A stretch of DNA of 64,000 nucleotides, from contig CM043966.1 of assembly GCA_014529385.2 (NCBI GenBank), positions 101,785,587 to 101,849,586 of the forward strand. Direction: 5' to 3'. This DNA is from Adiantum capillus-veneris (taxonomy: Eukaryota > Streptophyta > Polypodiopsida > Polypodiales > Pteridaceae). This document shows, piece by piece, positions 10,854 through 23,375 of this stretch. The notes beneath the pieces were generated by a model. The model was not told where the DNA came from. It searched no databases and saw only the letters and a program-made list of their open reading frames with translations. Numbering within the stretch: position 1 is the stretch's first letter; every line of letters starts with the position of its first letter. The position numbers and the translations under genes were made by a program.

Positions 10854-13800
10854 GGGGGGGGGGGGGGGGAGAAGATGAAGAAGAAAATTTTTATTGGTCA
10901 TGAGAACAATCTAAACAGATATCAAAGATCTACTCGACAAGTCTTGATCTCAAGATTCAATAAGAAAGAGAGAGGAAATTTCCATCTTCTTGGATTGATT
11001 TTACACAAACTAAAGTACACCCTCCTCACTTGTGCATGCACACCTATAGATATGTGTATATTTGTGACCCAATGACCATGCTTTTCTTGACTGCACCAAT
11101 GCATGTGTCACACACTAGTTCTAGTTATCTGAAAAGGTCAAGCAATGTCCTTTGAAAACAATGTGAAGAGGCATAAAGGCCCACTAAGTTAAGATGGGAA
11201 CAAAATATATGGAGAGTAAGTTTAAATGAGGTCCTACAATCACACGAATGTTTTGCTTAGTAATAATATGTTTTGCTTAGTAATAATATAAAAGTATATT
11301 ATTTATTATACATACATAATAGAAAATGGTTAATAAAGGCCCCACTTAAATAATAAAGTGAAAGGTGCACAGGGAACATTATCAATTGGAGAAAAATAAT
11401 AATAATGTATATTATATTATCCATTATACATACATAATCATGAATGGATTTTTTAGCAAGAAAGGCCCCACTTAAATAATAAAGTAAAAGGTGCACATTA
11501 CACATTATCATTTGAAAGAAAAGAAAATAAAAAGACACATTGAAAAACTAAAACAGAAGTATAATTTAATATTTACATAAAAATAATAGATTTATTAAAC
11601 ATGAATAATAATAAAAAAATTAATGAAATAAATCTTTGTGAAAATTTTAAATAAAAATACTCTTTACAAATCAAAATACTTAAACAAGGTGAAGAGTCAC
11701 GAAGGCCTACTAAAGATAAAACCCATCATCAGGGGGGATGAGAGTTATGGGGAGCTATGAATGAGTACCTACAATCACATGTCATTTTTTGTATTTTAAA
11801 ATTTTATTGCTCATTATACACACATAATCACAAATGGCTTATATGTTATGGAGGGCCCTACTTAAACAACAAATTGAAAGGCTTACATTGGCCTTTTTTA
11901 AACAAAATAAAATGAGAAGGAGGGAAAAAGACCCATTGTCAAATTGAAACAAAAAAAAATGTTGTCATAGGAAAATGTAGGTCTAATATAGACATAAGAT
12001 ATGATAAAATATTTAAAATTTTGATAATTCTTATATTTTGTAAAAATATATATATAATAAATTCTTAAATTTTGTGAAAAAATTATATGTAATAAAAACA
12101 TTAAAGGGATCCCTTGCCAAATTAAAACAAAAGAAAATTTTCATGTTTTCATAGGAAAAAGTAGGTCTAATAGACATAGGATATTATAAATTTTAAACAA
12201 TTGGCAGTTCTCACATTTTGTGTGAAATTTATATGTTATAATAATAAAAAAGAATACATTAAAAGTTGAAACAAAAGAATATTTTAATGTTTTATTATAA
12301 GAAAAGATAGACTTGATAAGCATGGAAAATAATAAAACAATTTAGTGAGATGAATTTTTTTGAAGTCGTTAACTGAAATGACCCTTTATCAATTCCTCAC
12401 ATCAAACTCACTCTTTCTACTATCATTAGATCGCATCTTCGTAGATCCCACTTTAACTTAGCAATTCAAGCTTGACACGTCTCAAATAACAACCACACAG
12501 TGAGCGACCTTGACCTCATGACCTCACCACGTGAAAGGGAAATCTTTGGGCTAAGCCACGCCACCTGTGAACCCAATTCAAAAGCAAACATATAAAAATA
12601 GGCAATCTTCTTCTCCTAGCTCTATGATGTACCCTCTCCTGCCAGCCCTCAGGTCACTCTCTCGCCTCCAACTGACTGGTTTCCCACCATTTTGGACCTT
12701 CTTCTTACTTTGCTTGTTATTTCCTCCCTTCAACAAAGCGACATCTCACTTTGATTCTTACTAAAAGAATCAACCCAAAATTGTATGAACATATTCCTAT
12801 CCTTTATTTTCTAAAGTCTTTTTCAAGCATGTCAAAAAGTGAATGTAGACTTTATAGAATAGCATTTGAAAGGGTAAGGCTTTTAAATCTCTTAGGGGCA
12901 CTTGCCTGCAAAGAGCTTTGAACGAGCTTCACCCTTGGGGTGATAAGGCCTTTAGGAGGCCAACAAAATTACGGAATCAATACTTCACATCATGGGATCA
13001 CACTCCTAGGAATACAAACCTTTTTCAACATACCAAAAAAATGAATGTAACTTTGGGAAATAGCATAAAAAAAAACAAATGTACCTTTGGGAAATAGCAT
13101 TTGAAAGGGACAATATTTCTTTCTCTTGAAGACTTCTAAGCTCTCTTGAGGACACATGTATCACAAATAGAATTGAACAACCTTCCTAAGGATGGTCGTT
13201 CAATTCTATTTGTGAGATCCTCCAAGAAAGTAGGGAAGCAGTCATTGCCTTCTGGAAATACATTATCTTTGATGAGTGGAGTAAGTCCATTGGTGCCATT
13301 ATGAATGACTCTCTTGGGTGAAAGGGTGGGTTGTCAACTTGCCATGTAGTGGCTCCCCTTTTAGCTGATGTAAAGATGACCCAAGGAAGCTATCATGACG
13401 CTGCTTGAGAATGGAAAGAACTTGTAATTTTTTCCTTGTGTCTATATAATCTACTCACAATTGTGAGTTTTTCAACAAAAAAAGAATTGAACGACCTTCA
13501 CCCATATGATAATGAGGCCTTTAGCAGGCCAAAAAGGGTATCTTTCAATTTAGTAAACCTGAGCATCTTGGTTTTCCAGTACTTGTGTGGGTGTTCCTCT
13601 CTAAGGCTTGACTTTAGTAGGCCAAGAAAAGGATAAGGAACCAATTTCTATTTGTTTTCAATATGAGATTGATGGAGAGTGAAGTTGAAAAGGCATAAGA
13701 TTGCAAAAAGAGACCTTGAAATGAAAATGTATCATGTCTTTTTCTTTGGTGTAAGAGGAGACTGAAAAGGGAGAAGAAAGCGCACGACAATAAGGATGTT

Positions 13801-13856
13801 TATGTGCCTGCATGCATCTATCTTCTTCTATCTCTCTCTAACTCTCTCATGCACAT

Positions 13857-13911
<55 letters not shown>

Positions 13912-14400
13912 TAATATCCTTGCTATATAACTTAAATGTTATCTTTCCTTCCTTTTGCTCATATATTGAAGGTAGGCCATATTTTGTTTTGGCCTAAGAA
14001 GGCCATAGAGGAGTGGTGGAGGGTGGAGAAAACCTGCAAATCTCTCACCATCAAAAGTTTCACTATCACATTAAATGTAATATAACCCTTGTTTTCACTT
14101 TAGTCTTTTTATCACCATCTGAATAGATACACTATGATTTTTTCTTCATTTTAGTGTTTTTAAAATGTGTCTCTTTATTGGTGCTGATGTGAGGCATTAA
14201 AAATGTATAAAGAAGATCCTCTTTCTTTCCCTCTCGAGTGCACGGCTAGAAAAATAGATTCTCCCTAACCGATGAAAAGAAGGGTAAAGTTGAAATTATT
14301 TCAGTTTTTAGGTCCAAATTGGAATCTTTTGCCGATAATAACACAAACTTGTGTAAATTTCTCTATTTTCTTAAAGGCAAGATCATAAGCTAACCAGGAT
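10121..14400 (+). repeat. Long non-coding repeat, unit A
   Basis: It shares long stretches with 36005-37930 (unit B) and with 40440-41200 plus 44800-45800 (unit C). Shared landmarks in order are the (GA)n-flanked segment with CACTTGGCCAAGACTTGAAG, the AT-rich part with GAGAGTAAGTTTAAATGAGG, the segment AGAATTGAACGACCTTC, and the closing (CT)n(CA)n tract (13857-13913). There are many SSRs, including a (GA)n plus poly-G run at 10797-10870. AT-rich DNA at 11.2-12.4 kb carries no gene. A small LINE insertion sits at 13186-13482. Confidence 0.75.
13169..13499 (+). mobile_element. 5'-truncated LINE insertion with 17-bp target duplication
   Basis: AGAATTGAACAACCTTC (13169-13185) and AGAATTGAACGACCTTC (13483-13499) flank a 297-bp insert and differ at one base. 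The insert ends with the hairpin ACTCACAATTGTGAGT followed by A-rich sequence, the same 3' terminus as other LINEs in this window. The related units at 37.42 kb and 45.05 kb have the target sequence once and uninterrupted, so they serve as empty sites. At the 5' junction, 13194-13215 is an inverted copy of 13162-13183 with one mismatch. Confidence 0.85.
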
Positions 14401-14449
14401 ATTATAATTTTAGCCGGTTAAATTACATTGGACCTCGGTTTTTTTTCTA

Positions 14450-14497
<48 letters not shown>

Positions 14498-14503
14498 CCC
14501 CCC

Positions 14504-14534
<31 letters not shown>

Positions 14535-14844
14535 ACACACACACACAATGTCAGTAACTGTGTGCCTCAACGTAGCCTTGAGCAGGTGGAAAATCCAAAT
14601 TAGCCACTTGAAGGGAGGGAGAGAAGAAAAACTCACAATTGTTAGTGATTGTATTAGAATTCCACCAAGAAATGTACAAATCCACCTCAAGCTCATGTCG
14701 AGGCTTGAGGGACAGATAGTTACCTCAGAGCCTAGTCAGTCATACCAAGTACTGGACAATTACCAAACCTTTACACAAGATCTCTCAAACAGATGGCGAG
14801 AGTTGCCCTAACATCTTTCTATCAACATAACTCTCTTTTTGTAT
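14400..14844. other. (CT)n / poly-C / (CA)n compound SSR and flank
   Basis: The pure pyrimidine run 14452-14520 switches to poly-C and then to (CA)n up to 14547. The flanking bases show no gene. The segment 14811-14844 still matches the corresponding flank in unit B (37935 onward). Confidence 0.6.
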
Positions 14845-16108
14845 TTGGCAAAACTCACAATGGTGAGTGGATTATATTAATACAACTAAAAAATTATAGA
14901 TTCTTACCATGCGCGTGTCGAGCCACGATAACTTCAATGGATCATATACACATTGGCTGAAGGGAGAGACACCCCACGACAATGCACAAGCCCACACTTT
15001 CACCTATCTAAGTTTCTCATTGTAGTGCCCAGGGTCTTGTTCCACTACTTTGAGTTCCTTTGTTTTCAAATGGCAATGATTGTTACCTTGATTTCTTGGA
15101 CTATCTCCCTAAACTTTCATGGAGTTCTCAGGGATTTAACAGTGCATGGTTCTTGAATGCCTTCCTTTCAAGAAGAGATCGTTCTTGAAGAATCCTATTT
15201 TTCAGGCCTTTTGGACCCATTTGGAGATTCTCCCAATAAGACCATAGAACGTTGGGGACTCCTTGAACGGGTGAGAGAGGTATTCACAAGTCTTTTTTCA
15301 TTGTGAGCATCTATATAGAACAATTCCCCTAGCAAGAACCTTCACTCCAATTAGAATACCACCCCATAGCACCTTCTACAAGAAAACCTTCACCCCATGC
15401 GGCCATTGAGGGCTCCATATGTTTTTTACGTCCGTATCCTAGCTTGAAAGTTGACCTTGGCCAATTTTTTCCCCAGTTCTTGTTCAGCGGTGAGAACCAA
15501 TCCTGTGATGCCATAAGGGTGAGGTACACATTCTTAGTTTGCGAGTTTAGAAAATGTCTATTCACAAGCCACTGCCAAGCTTTCCACTCAAACTTTGATT
15601 CACAGTTCAACAAATACCATCTATTAAGTCATTCTAGGGATCTGTTGATCAACAATATTTCTATCCCACTAAGGTTAAGACAGGAAATCTAGTTAATCTG
15701 CTCCTTTCTAGCAGCCTCTGTTATAGTCACACACTTGGCCTATATACCTAATATCTTTGTTATAGACCTTTCTGGAAACTTTCCTCCAAAAAGGGGTCAG
15801 AAGGACACCTCCAGCCTTGGAGAGCCAAGGAAATCATTAAGATATAAGTTGTGGAAGCTCCTTGACAAATCTCCCCATTCCAAAGACTCCCTTGTTCTAT
15901 TGCATTTTTTAGTAAGCTCGTGTGTCATACCCCCTAGTTTCAAGATGGCCCATTGAGAAGGCAGCGAGTATATTGTGGAATTGTCCCTTAGCAGTAATTT
16001 CCCAATCCCGGCCTTTCTTAGCGAGTGTGTCTCATGGATGTGCATGCCTAGTCCTACATGAGTCCCTCTATCATGATGCAAATTTATACATCCCCATCCA
16101 CTAAACAT
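14845..16108 (-). mobile_element. LINE 3' fragment (RT end / zinc-RVT region), minus strand
   Basis: The segment is collinear with 37970-39130, where the coding sense is clearer. The minus strand gives peptides such as FEWKAWQWLVNRHFL and LPSQWAILKLGGMTHELTKK, which belong to the C-terminal third of plant L1 ORF2. The 3' end is marked on the minus strand by CCACTCACCATTGTGAGTTT (14850-14875). Frames are broken repeatedly. The homology with the 38-kb copy extends past the LINE end into flank, so the two probably arose by segmental duplication after one insertion. The part beyond 15980 does not match the other copy. Confidence 0.65.
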
Positions 16109-16202
16109 TTCCTAGTTCTAACCTTCCTTTGATGTAAAAGTTTAGCACCGATGTAATGTCCTCATTCATTTCATCTTGTGCAATTTTTACAACATGAACA
16201 CT

Positions 16203-17349
16203 TTATTTTACCTTTCTCCTAGTGCTAACTGCCTTCGTTAAATCCCTCCCAACTTGTGGACATAATGCAAGAAATTGAGGCCATGAGATACCAGGACACG
16301 TATCTCTCATGTCTTCCAACAAGTTGTATGGAGTCATACCATGTCCAAGGGGAAAGTCTTGGAGGTTGATACCACGTCGAGTCTGCTTGGCTTCCTTGGT
16401 CTCCTTTGCCTTCTTCTCTCGTCCATGGTCACTTTGTGACATGAATCCTTGTTTTTCCTTACCTTTTCCATGGCCACGCTTAATGCCATTTGCTTCCATG
16501 TCCACCTCATTTGAATTTGTCACCTCTACCACATGCACATTTGGATTTGGCAAGGGCGGAACTCCTTCCACTCCTCATGGAGGTGATCTTGATACATTTG
16601 GCTATCATTGGGTAATTCAAGTTAGGTCTCCCTGGCTCTCCACAGAGCCAAGGACAATTATACATCCCATGTCCAAACTCTCCGCAATTCCAACATTGCA
16701 AAAGTTGCCTAGGTCGTGGCTCTTGCTCTTCTGCTTTCTTTGTTTGTCCCTTGGGACCTACATCTTGTGCAAGGTGAATTGACAAGCTACTTAAGTATTC
16801 ATTTAACTTTTCAATTACCTCTACTATTACCTCATGAATCTCTTTAGATGTTGATGCTTGCAATTTTCCCTTAGGTATAGGACCCTCTATTGGAACCTCT
16901 CCTCTTGAACAGTTGAGTTTCCTACACTTCTCAACAGCCCTAGTTTTAGTTGCATCAAAGGTAGCAGGTGCACCCGCCTCAACTTTTATCTTGAGTGTGA
17001 GAAAGAGACCAGCTATGAACCTCTCCTTATTTAGGAACTGTACACCATCACCACGGTTAGCAAAATTTCTCACCCAAACAGCCCAAAGACGTAGAAACTC
17101 TTGTTTATACATGTAGTAGTCATCTAAGTCTTTTTGCTTGTGAGAAACAATATTGATGTCTTGCCATAGCTTTTGAGTGCTTTGGGGGTCAAAGAAGCAT
17201 CGCTTGAAATGATCAACGACTTTGTTATAGTTTCCCTTAACCTCTTGAGATAGAGAGTCAAACCAAGCGCTAACATCCTTCCTCGGAACTATCTCAAATA
17301 TTTCTAAGCATTCCTCATCTCCTATCACTCTTTTTATGCCGCAAGCCAT
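16203..17349 (-). pseudogene. Ty3 gag of a second, truncated element
   Basis: This is a gag polyprotein. The capsid part has VPRKDVSAWFDSLSQEVKG and FFDPQSTQKLWQDI, then FLRLWAVWVRNFANRGDG and FNKERFIAGLFLTLKIKVE. A CCHC zinc knuckle (CWNCGEFGHGMYNCP, near residue 220) would bind element RNA. One frame change near 16560 moves the reading to a basic C-terminal piece ending with YNLLEDMRDTCPGISWPQFL, a segment I associate with gag tails of plant Ty3 elements, where it precedes protease. Nothing of pol follows. The sequence runs directly into LINE-derived DNA at about 16.1 kb, so the 3' half of this element is lost. The capsid layout resembles that of the 2.8-3.6 kb gag. Confidence 0.85.
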
Positions 17350-18440
17350 TTTGAAATTTGCTAGAAATAGCTCGGCATCCTCGCTAGGCTATCCAAAAAA
17401 GAGAGGATATCCTGACATTTGGCGTTGGGCCTCCATTGAAACGATTTCAAAGTTACAACACCGTTTTTCTTTCTTAAAAAATTTACACAATAATGTGTTC
17501 TTAATTGCAATCTATTCTACAACAAAATAAAAATATGCACATCAAATGATATATGATAGTCAACAAGAGGCAAGATGACAGGATTTGGTGACGCAAGAAT
17601 TTATCCTACTCTTTGGGCACCAAGCATAAACACCATATGTTGTTGAAAATGGAGCTTTCAACTAATTGCAACGTTTATTCTAATGTGTGGAGTGAAATGG
17701 AAGGGAAAAAACCTCTATTTCTAGGCCATTATCCATGGTCTATGCATGACCTAGTGCTTAAAGCAAAACAAAAATATAGACACCCAAACTAAGATCATAC
17801 CTAATCAGAGGCAAAAGAAAAGGATTTATTGAAGTATTTATCACGGCCAACATAAGGGGACCTAAAATTCTACGAGTTACACGTTGAAATTGTAACTTAG
17901 TAATAACAATGATGTGTACCTTTTACCTTGCAATGGGAATGAAAGGATCATACAAAATCTCGTGATTCATGCAATCTACTTGATTATGCTAAAAGCTAAG
18001 CATTCATGCAATATGTAACAACAATAGACACAAGTCCCTCCTTAGTGGGGGCACCAAAATTGAAACGGTTTGTGGGGTGACCAACAAGAGAGGCGCCTTC
18101 TAAACACCCCTCAAGGCTCTCGTGCTGCTCAATTGGGGATGGGGAAACCACAAGCACAACACAACAACAAACCCACAGCCAAACCCAAACAAGATAGGGG
18201 AACCACCTAGTTATGGGATACAAACTAGGATGCAAGAGAGATTTTGTCATAACCAAGAGGAAGTGCGACAAAACACACACAATAAATCTCACACAAAGAC
18301 ACACACCACATGGCGCAAGTGAGGTTCAGAGCAAAGGAAGAAAGAGAGGAATGAAACTTACGTAATACCTTGTTTGTGACTTGAATATGGAGATGGTTTA
18401 TTATGATGTTATTGTAGAGCTTGTACAAAGCTAACTCAAT
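17350..18440 (-). other. Leader of the second Ty3 element, non-coding
   Basis: It contains two segments (about 17530-17700 and 17760-17960) that resemble the leader of the first Ty3 copy (3650-4160), then a segment with AGTGGGGGCACC similar to 4176-4190. I see no gene and cannot place an LTR edge. Confidence 0.5.
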
Positions 18441-18839
18441 GCTTAGTGAATGCTAAACATTTCCAACACACACACATTGTCTTAGGGTGTCGGAGACCTC
18501 TCACCACAATACCCTCTTCGCTCAAAGCATGTTTAGGTGGTACCGCTTTTTACACCTTTTGGTGTTACCACTTGCAAAAAGTGGGGACCGGTAAAATTTT
18601 CACAAATTTAGTCAAAAATTGGCACTCCTTTTACTTTTAGATTCCCTTAAGAAGAGCTATCTATTGATATATAATATGATAGGTGATATTTTGTATGAAG
18701 TGTGAGAGTGGGGGTCCCAAAGTACTAATTGAAGTAGTGTCCAAGACGAGGCTTAAGGGAGAACCAATGAGAAGGCTCTTGGGATATCACCTAGAGGGGG
18801 AGGAATGGTAGGGGTGTAGCCTAATTGTCTCCCTCTTCA
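18441..18839. other. Unassigned sequence
   Basis: No coding potential or known repeat recognised. It may include part of the LTR of the second Ty3 copy. Confidence 0.3.
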
Positions 18840-19427
18840 ATGCTTGGTTCTTAGAGAGAGGTGGGAGGTAGGCTAGGGGGGGGGGGGGGTAAATAGGAGG
18901 AGAGAGGTGTCATAAAAGAGGGAGGGACCCCCCAAAATAAAACGCACATGCTTAAAAACCAAAAAATTGAATTTTTTTTTAAAAGTTCCAAAGTTGACCC
19001 ATTTGCCTCCAAAACTGCCCCAAACCATAAACTAACTTAAAAAAGTCAATTTTTCCCCCCAAAATCCACTTTTCTCTCTCTCCCTCATTACTTTTCTCTC
19101 CCACACTCTCCCTCTTCTCCCTCCTCCCATTCTCTCTCTACAGTCAAGGAAGCCATAGCCAAAAGCTTTCCACCACTCTCTTCCTCTCTCTCCATAGCTC
19201 CCCCTTCTCTCACACCTCCATCAACCCTCTACAGTCCCACACTCCATAGCCCACAGCTCCACTATCCTCTCTACCTCTCTACCTCTCACTCCTCTCTTTC
19301 TCTATCTCCACTGTCAAAGCCACCATAGCCACCATAGGCATCTCACCTCACCCTCCCCTCAGCTCCTCATTCTCTCTCCACAGTACTCAACTCTTTCAAA
19401 TCCCTTCCTAAGCCCAACTTCCCAAGC
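18840..19427. repeat. Candidate left terminal region of the large DNA transposon
   Basis: Read inward-out on the minus strand, 19079-18880 gives GAGAGAGA..ATTTTGGGGGGAA and further out TTTACCCCCCCCCC. The plus strand at 27785-28125 has GAGAGAG..ATTTTGGGGGGAA and further out GGTTACCCCCCCCCC. The similarity is patchy, so this is only a candidate inverted repeat. From 19070 to 19420 the plus strand is strongly CT-rich and probably forms the 5' leader of the next gene. Confidence 0.35.
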
Positions 19428-20617
19428 ATGTCCACGCATAGACGGCCCAAACCAGAGATAGAGGAGATTGTGTTGCACAACACAAAAGACTCATAGGGGG
19501 TATGGATCCCACAAGTGTTCAAGAAGGGTGCATGGATCTACATGCAACCGTCATGTGCTAGACCTCATCGCGTACCGTGTCGAGGCGTATTGGAACGTCA
19601 TTGGAAGGGCCGGCTATTGACATTCAAAGAAACAAAGTCCGGAATGGTGGCCATCGTGCAACACGTCTACAGTGCAGTTGAGCTCCACCTCAAGAGAGCT
19701 TCTACTCAATTTGCACCTCATTGTAAGTTTTCATGGTTTAGCTATCCCATGCATATGTCATGTTTACGTTTATGTGATCATTATGTTTAACTAAGGACAT
19801 TTGTAAAGATGTTTTTCCATCCAGCTTAGTTGAGGAGCAGCCGCTTGAGTGCCTCTCAGGCACGTTCATGGTTGTGCATGCTCACATTGGGGAGCTTATG
19901 TTTCCTAATGTTTCATCGAAAAAACTTAGCGAGCAGCGAATATTCATGTACTCCCACAAGTACGTGGTGCCAAAGTCAAGCCAAAGCTATGGTAGGTTAG
20001 AAACCATGGAGACACCCTCATTGCAGAGTGCAGAATAGCCAACTCAAGACCATTGGGCTTTGCTTTCTTTCAAGCGCAAGGTGCTACAAGATTTCCAAGG
20101 GTCCCTAAAGTTTGGTAAGGCAACCAGATCGGTGGGTCTCATTTGGCATTGTCCCATTCATTTGTTTGTGCATGCATTTCGCTCTCTACCGATTGTAGAA
20201 ACACCAACAATGTTTGTTTGCAAAGAAGTTGACATAGATGCAATGGACACCATTCTAGGTGTCAATTGGGGCTATGTTGACGGTTTGCATGATGGTGACC
20301 GTTATAAGTGCAATGTGTCCCCCACACAGCTTTGCCTTCGGTATTTGAAAGCAAGGTGTACCTTGTATGCACGGTTTAGCTATGAGAGGTGGATTCACAA
20401 ACGTGGCAAATGGATACCCTTGCAGCTGACACCCGAAGAGATTCAACCCTTTGAAATTCGTGTCCGTATGCCCAATAACGAGGTGGAGGTGGTTGCAGTG
20501 AATCCGCATTGGACTCTTGCCAATCTTCGGGAACACTTTGTCATAATGGGATTCGAGGATGTCGGTAATGCAAGTTTCAAACTAGAACAACGCAAGGTCT
20601 ACTTTGTGCTTCCTTAG
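19428..20617 (+). pseudogene. Unknown protein, two exons, two in-frame stops (transposon cargo gene 1)
   Basis: Exon 1 is 19428-19722 and exon 2 is 19830-20617. The intron (19723-19829) has a GTAAGT donor and TTAG acceptor, and the phases fit, giving 361 codons. TAG stops interrupt it at 19494 and 20036. The frame is otherwise open and continues cleanly through both. I do not recognise the family. The middle is rich in Tyr, Cys and Arg (QLCLRYLKARCTLYARFSYE). The last 55 residues (FEIRVRMPNNEVEVVAVNPH, then TLANLREHFVIMGF) have the beta-hairpin/helix rhythm of a ubiquitin-like fold, which is my inference. It is co-oriented with the gene at 20998 and points toward the H3-like and transposase genes. 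Confidence 0.6.
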
Positions 20618-20907
20618 CTACCTTTTCTTATTTTCTGTGGGTTTTTGTATTTTGATTGCCCATTTTTGGTTGTATAGATTGGAAGGCAGATGGAGGCCAC
20701 TATGCTTGTTTACAAAGATTGGGCTACAGACGAAATCATCTTGTCTAAGTGAATTGGCTTGTAACTTTAATCGTTTATATATTGGATATTTTATTAAAGA
20801 TTTTGAAAAGTTTTAAGTTGTTGTACTTGATTTTGTACTTGAGTTTTAAGGTGGTGTAAATTTATTTTTTAAATCCATATTTTTTATTTTTTTCGAGATA
20901 GAATATG

Positions 20908-20918
20908 TCTATATAAGG
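20908..20918 (+). promoter_or_regulatory. TATA box of the 20998 gene
   Basis: TCTATATAAGG lies 80 bases before the ATG. This gives a predicted transcript start near 20945 and a short leader. Confidence 0.6.
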
Positions 20919-20997
20919 AGGACCACCTTCTCATTTCACCATTTTCATCCCAGCATTGCAGAGAGACCTAGCATACCCAATCACGCAAAGAGAAGAC

Positions 20998-22559
20998 ATG
21001 GCTGCTACTAGTGCTTTAGATGCATTCCTTACTGAGATTGGGCATGCAAATCGCCCTAAGCTTCAAGCTTTTTTCACAACCCAACCCGATTTGGAAACCA
21101 CCTTGACCCTCCACTCTCAATCTCTTGAGCACATTACTTCATACATTTCCACGTGCGTGGGGAGATTCTTTGTTGAGTTACCAAACCGACTAGGGCAATG
21201 GGTCCCTGAAGGCCTTCTCCACCACATCTACCAAGGGGACAGGCCATTTCATCAGCGGCTTGCACGCTTTGCCACCATAGCACAACCCGCCGGACAATAT
21301 GTGCGGCTTGAAGCTGATGATATGCGAGCAATGCGTAAGGGAAGGATCGGAAACACTTTTTTCCCTGTTCAGGCCATAATGATCTTCCTCCTTCACGAGT
21401 GCCCAGCAGGCCCTGACGTAGTGCTACCTCACTTGCAGATCGGCGGGGTATTGGCTGATGTGAAGGACCCCAAGCCCGCGGCTATTGACTCATCCGCAGA
21501 GGAGAGGACGCTTGCCTTGACCTACCCTGTAGGGATTCAAGGCCTCTTGGAGGCCTCTCCATCAGTCGGTTCATCCTCGGGACCGCCAGAAGGAACCACC
21601 ACTCGGGATGCCATCCCTGAGGTAGAGATTACCCGCTTCTCCTCCATTGTGGTGGGTGGGGAGGAGTTTGTGTTTATGCACGATCTGGAGAAATCCTTTG
21701 AGCTTCGCATGGATGAGTGTTTCGCCATCCTCGATGCCCATGGAAAGTTTGAGCTTGATACCACCACCTCCCATGACGATGATCTCCTACTGCCCATGGG
21801 GAATACTTTGGCGGACATAGTGGCGATCGCACAAGCCGAGGTGGCAACGGCCGAGCAGGCCAAGGTCTCTGAGGAGGAGTTTGTGGCCGTGCAAGCCATG
21901 TGTTTGGCTAAACGCGCAAGAGTGGATTCACCACCACCTGCTGCAACACCTGTTTTTCTCGATCCAAAGGGGAAGTCAAGCGTGGATCTTTACTTGCACC
22001 CGGATACCGATGAGGAGGATCGTAGACAAGAGGTATAGATGCTCACTTACATTTGATTGTTACAAATGATTTTGCTAATGTTATATCATAATTCTGTGCC
22101 ATATCTCAGAAAACCTATGTTCTGCTGGATGTTTCCGAGGTTGACGCCTGGGTGCAACGGTCAGGGGGGAGGAGGACGCCGTTCGGACCTCAAGCGGCAC
22201 TTGCTCACTACCTCCGCACACTTCCCACTAGTGTCATGGTGTTTTTCCATGCCGACTACTCTCCCAATGGTCGCTACAACATTTTTGCTCTCCGTTCACT
22301 CTCCAAGGCGTTGTGTTTAACAACACTTGCCCAAACGGCCAACCTTGTAGTGCTTGTAAAGAAATATTTTGCAATATCCACTTTCGGTGTAAACTTTCGC
22401 GGGCGCCTTATTGCCCATGTCGGCATGAACCAAGCTGTAGGGGTTAATGACACCCAAGAAATCACAACCACTTTACTTAACAGGGAGCCACCCCAAAAGG
22501 CCAAGCGCCAGAAAATTGTAATTAGAAAGATCCTAAAGAAAAAGCCGGATATCATGTAA
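20998..22559 (+). CDS. Unknown 494-aa protein, two exons (transposon cargo gene 2)
   Basis: The start at 20998 (MAATSALDAFLTEIGHANRP) is the ATG closest downstream of a good TATA box. Exon 1 is 20998-22032 and exon 2 is 22110-22559. The 77-bp intron has GTATAG and CTCAG ends and joins in phase 0. The frame is open throughout, the only intact-looking gene in the block. I do not recognise the family. The N-terminal third is helical and globular, residues 150-345 are acidic and Ser/Pro-rich, and the C-terminus is very basic (REPPQKAKRQKIVIRKILKK), which suggests nucleic-acid or chromatin contact. The next gene on the opposite strand ends 1.27 kb away, so transcription converges here. Confidence 0.65.
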
Positions 22560-22792
22560 AGCATTGATTTCTTTAATGAAACTACTTTTTGCTGTCTATG
22601 ACTCTCTTTCTTGCAAGGTTTTGAATTTCTTATATGTTGGGCTTCCATTGTGTATGAGAAGCACCATAATTTTTGCTATGACTACTAAAGGGTTTGGCGG
22701 GCATTAAAATTTAAAAAATATATACTTTGTTATTTCTAGGCTTCCAAAGTTATGTATGTGCCTAGTAAAGGGCTTGGAAGTGCCTAAACAAT

Positions 22793-22863
22793 GCTGCCAC
22801 AAGGACGCGCATTAGGGCTTTCCATCAGCAGATGAAGTGTCCAAATGGGCGCCCTTGTGGCAG
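22793..22863. repeat. Imperfect hairpin, CTGCCACAAGG arms
   Basis: CTGCCACAAGGACGCGCAT and TGGGCGCCCTTGTGGCAG form an imperfect stem. The arms are related to those of the perfect stem at 23376-23449. Confidence 0.7.
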
Positions 22864-23375
22864 ATGAATTTGGACACATCTAAGAGCATACCCAAGTACA
22901 AGAGCATACCCAAGTACAAAACAGAGTTTCAAGGCATTAATACCCATTTGCAAAAGAGAAACACATGGATACCCAGGTAACCTTAAGCCCATCTTGCCCC
23001 AGATACCTAAAGATATATTAACAAACCACAAAACTGTGGCAATATCTAAACCCTTCTTGGAGAATAGGAGCATATCCAGTTACAAAACAGAGTGAGAAGA
23101 CAATAATATCCAGGTGCAAAACAGGAAGACATGGATACCCAGGTAACCTTAAGCCCATCTTGCCCCAAATACCTAAAGTTGTATTAACAAACCACAAGAG
23201 TAAACTTTGTGGCAATATCTAAGCCCTTTCTGGAGTTTAGGACTCACATGGACTAAGGGGGGATGAATTCCAGCAGTATCTATGCTAATTGAAGCATTGA
23301 AGCAAACAAAACATACTTATTGCTTGTCAAAATTGACTGGAAACCACTAGAGAGTGTCAGCAAAGCACTAGGAGA

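Noticed and set aside
20255-20536. Minus-strand frame opposite cargo gene 1
   Set aside because: It is a mirror frame of the plus-strand gene, which has a consistent intron and continues on both sides.
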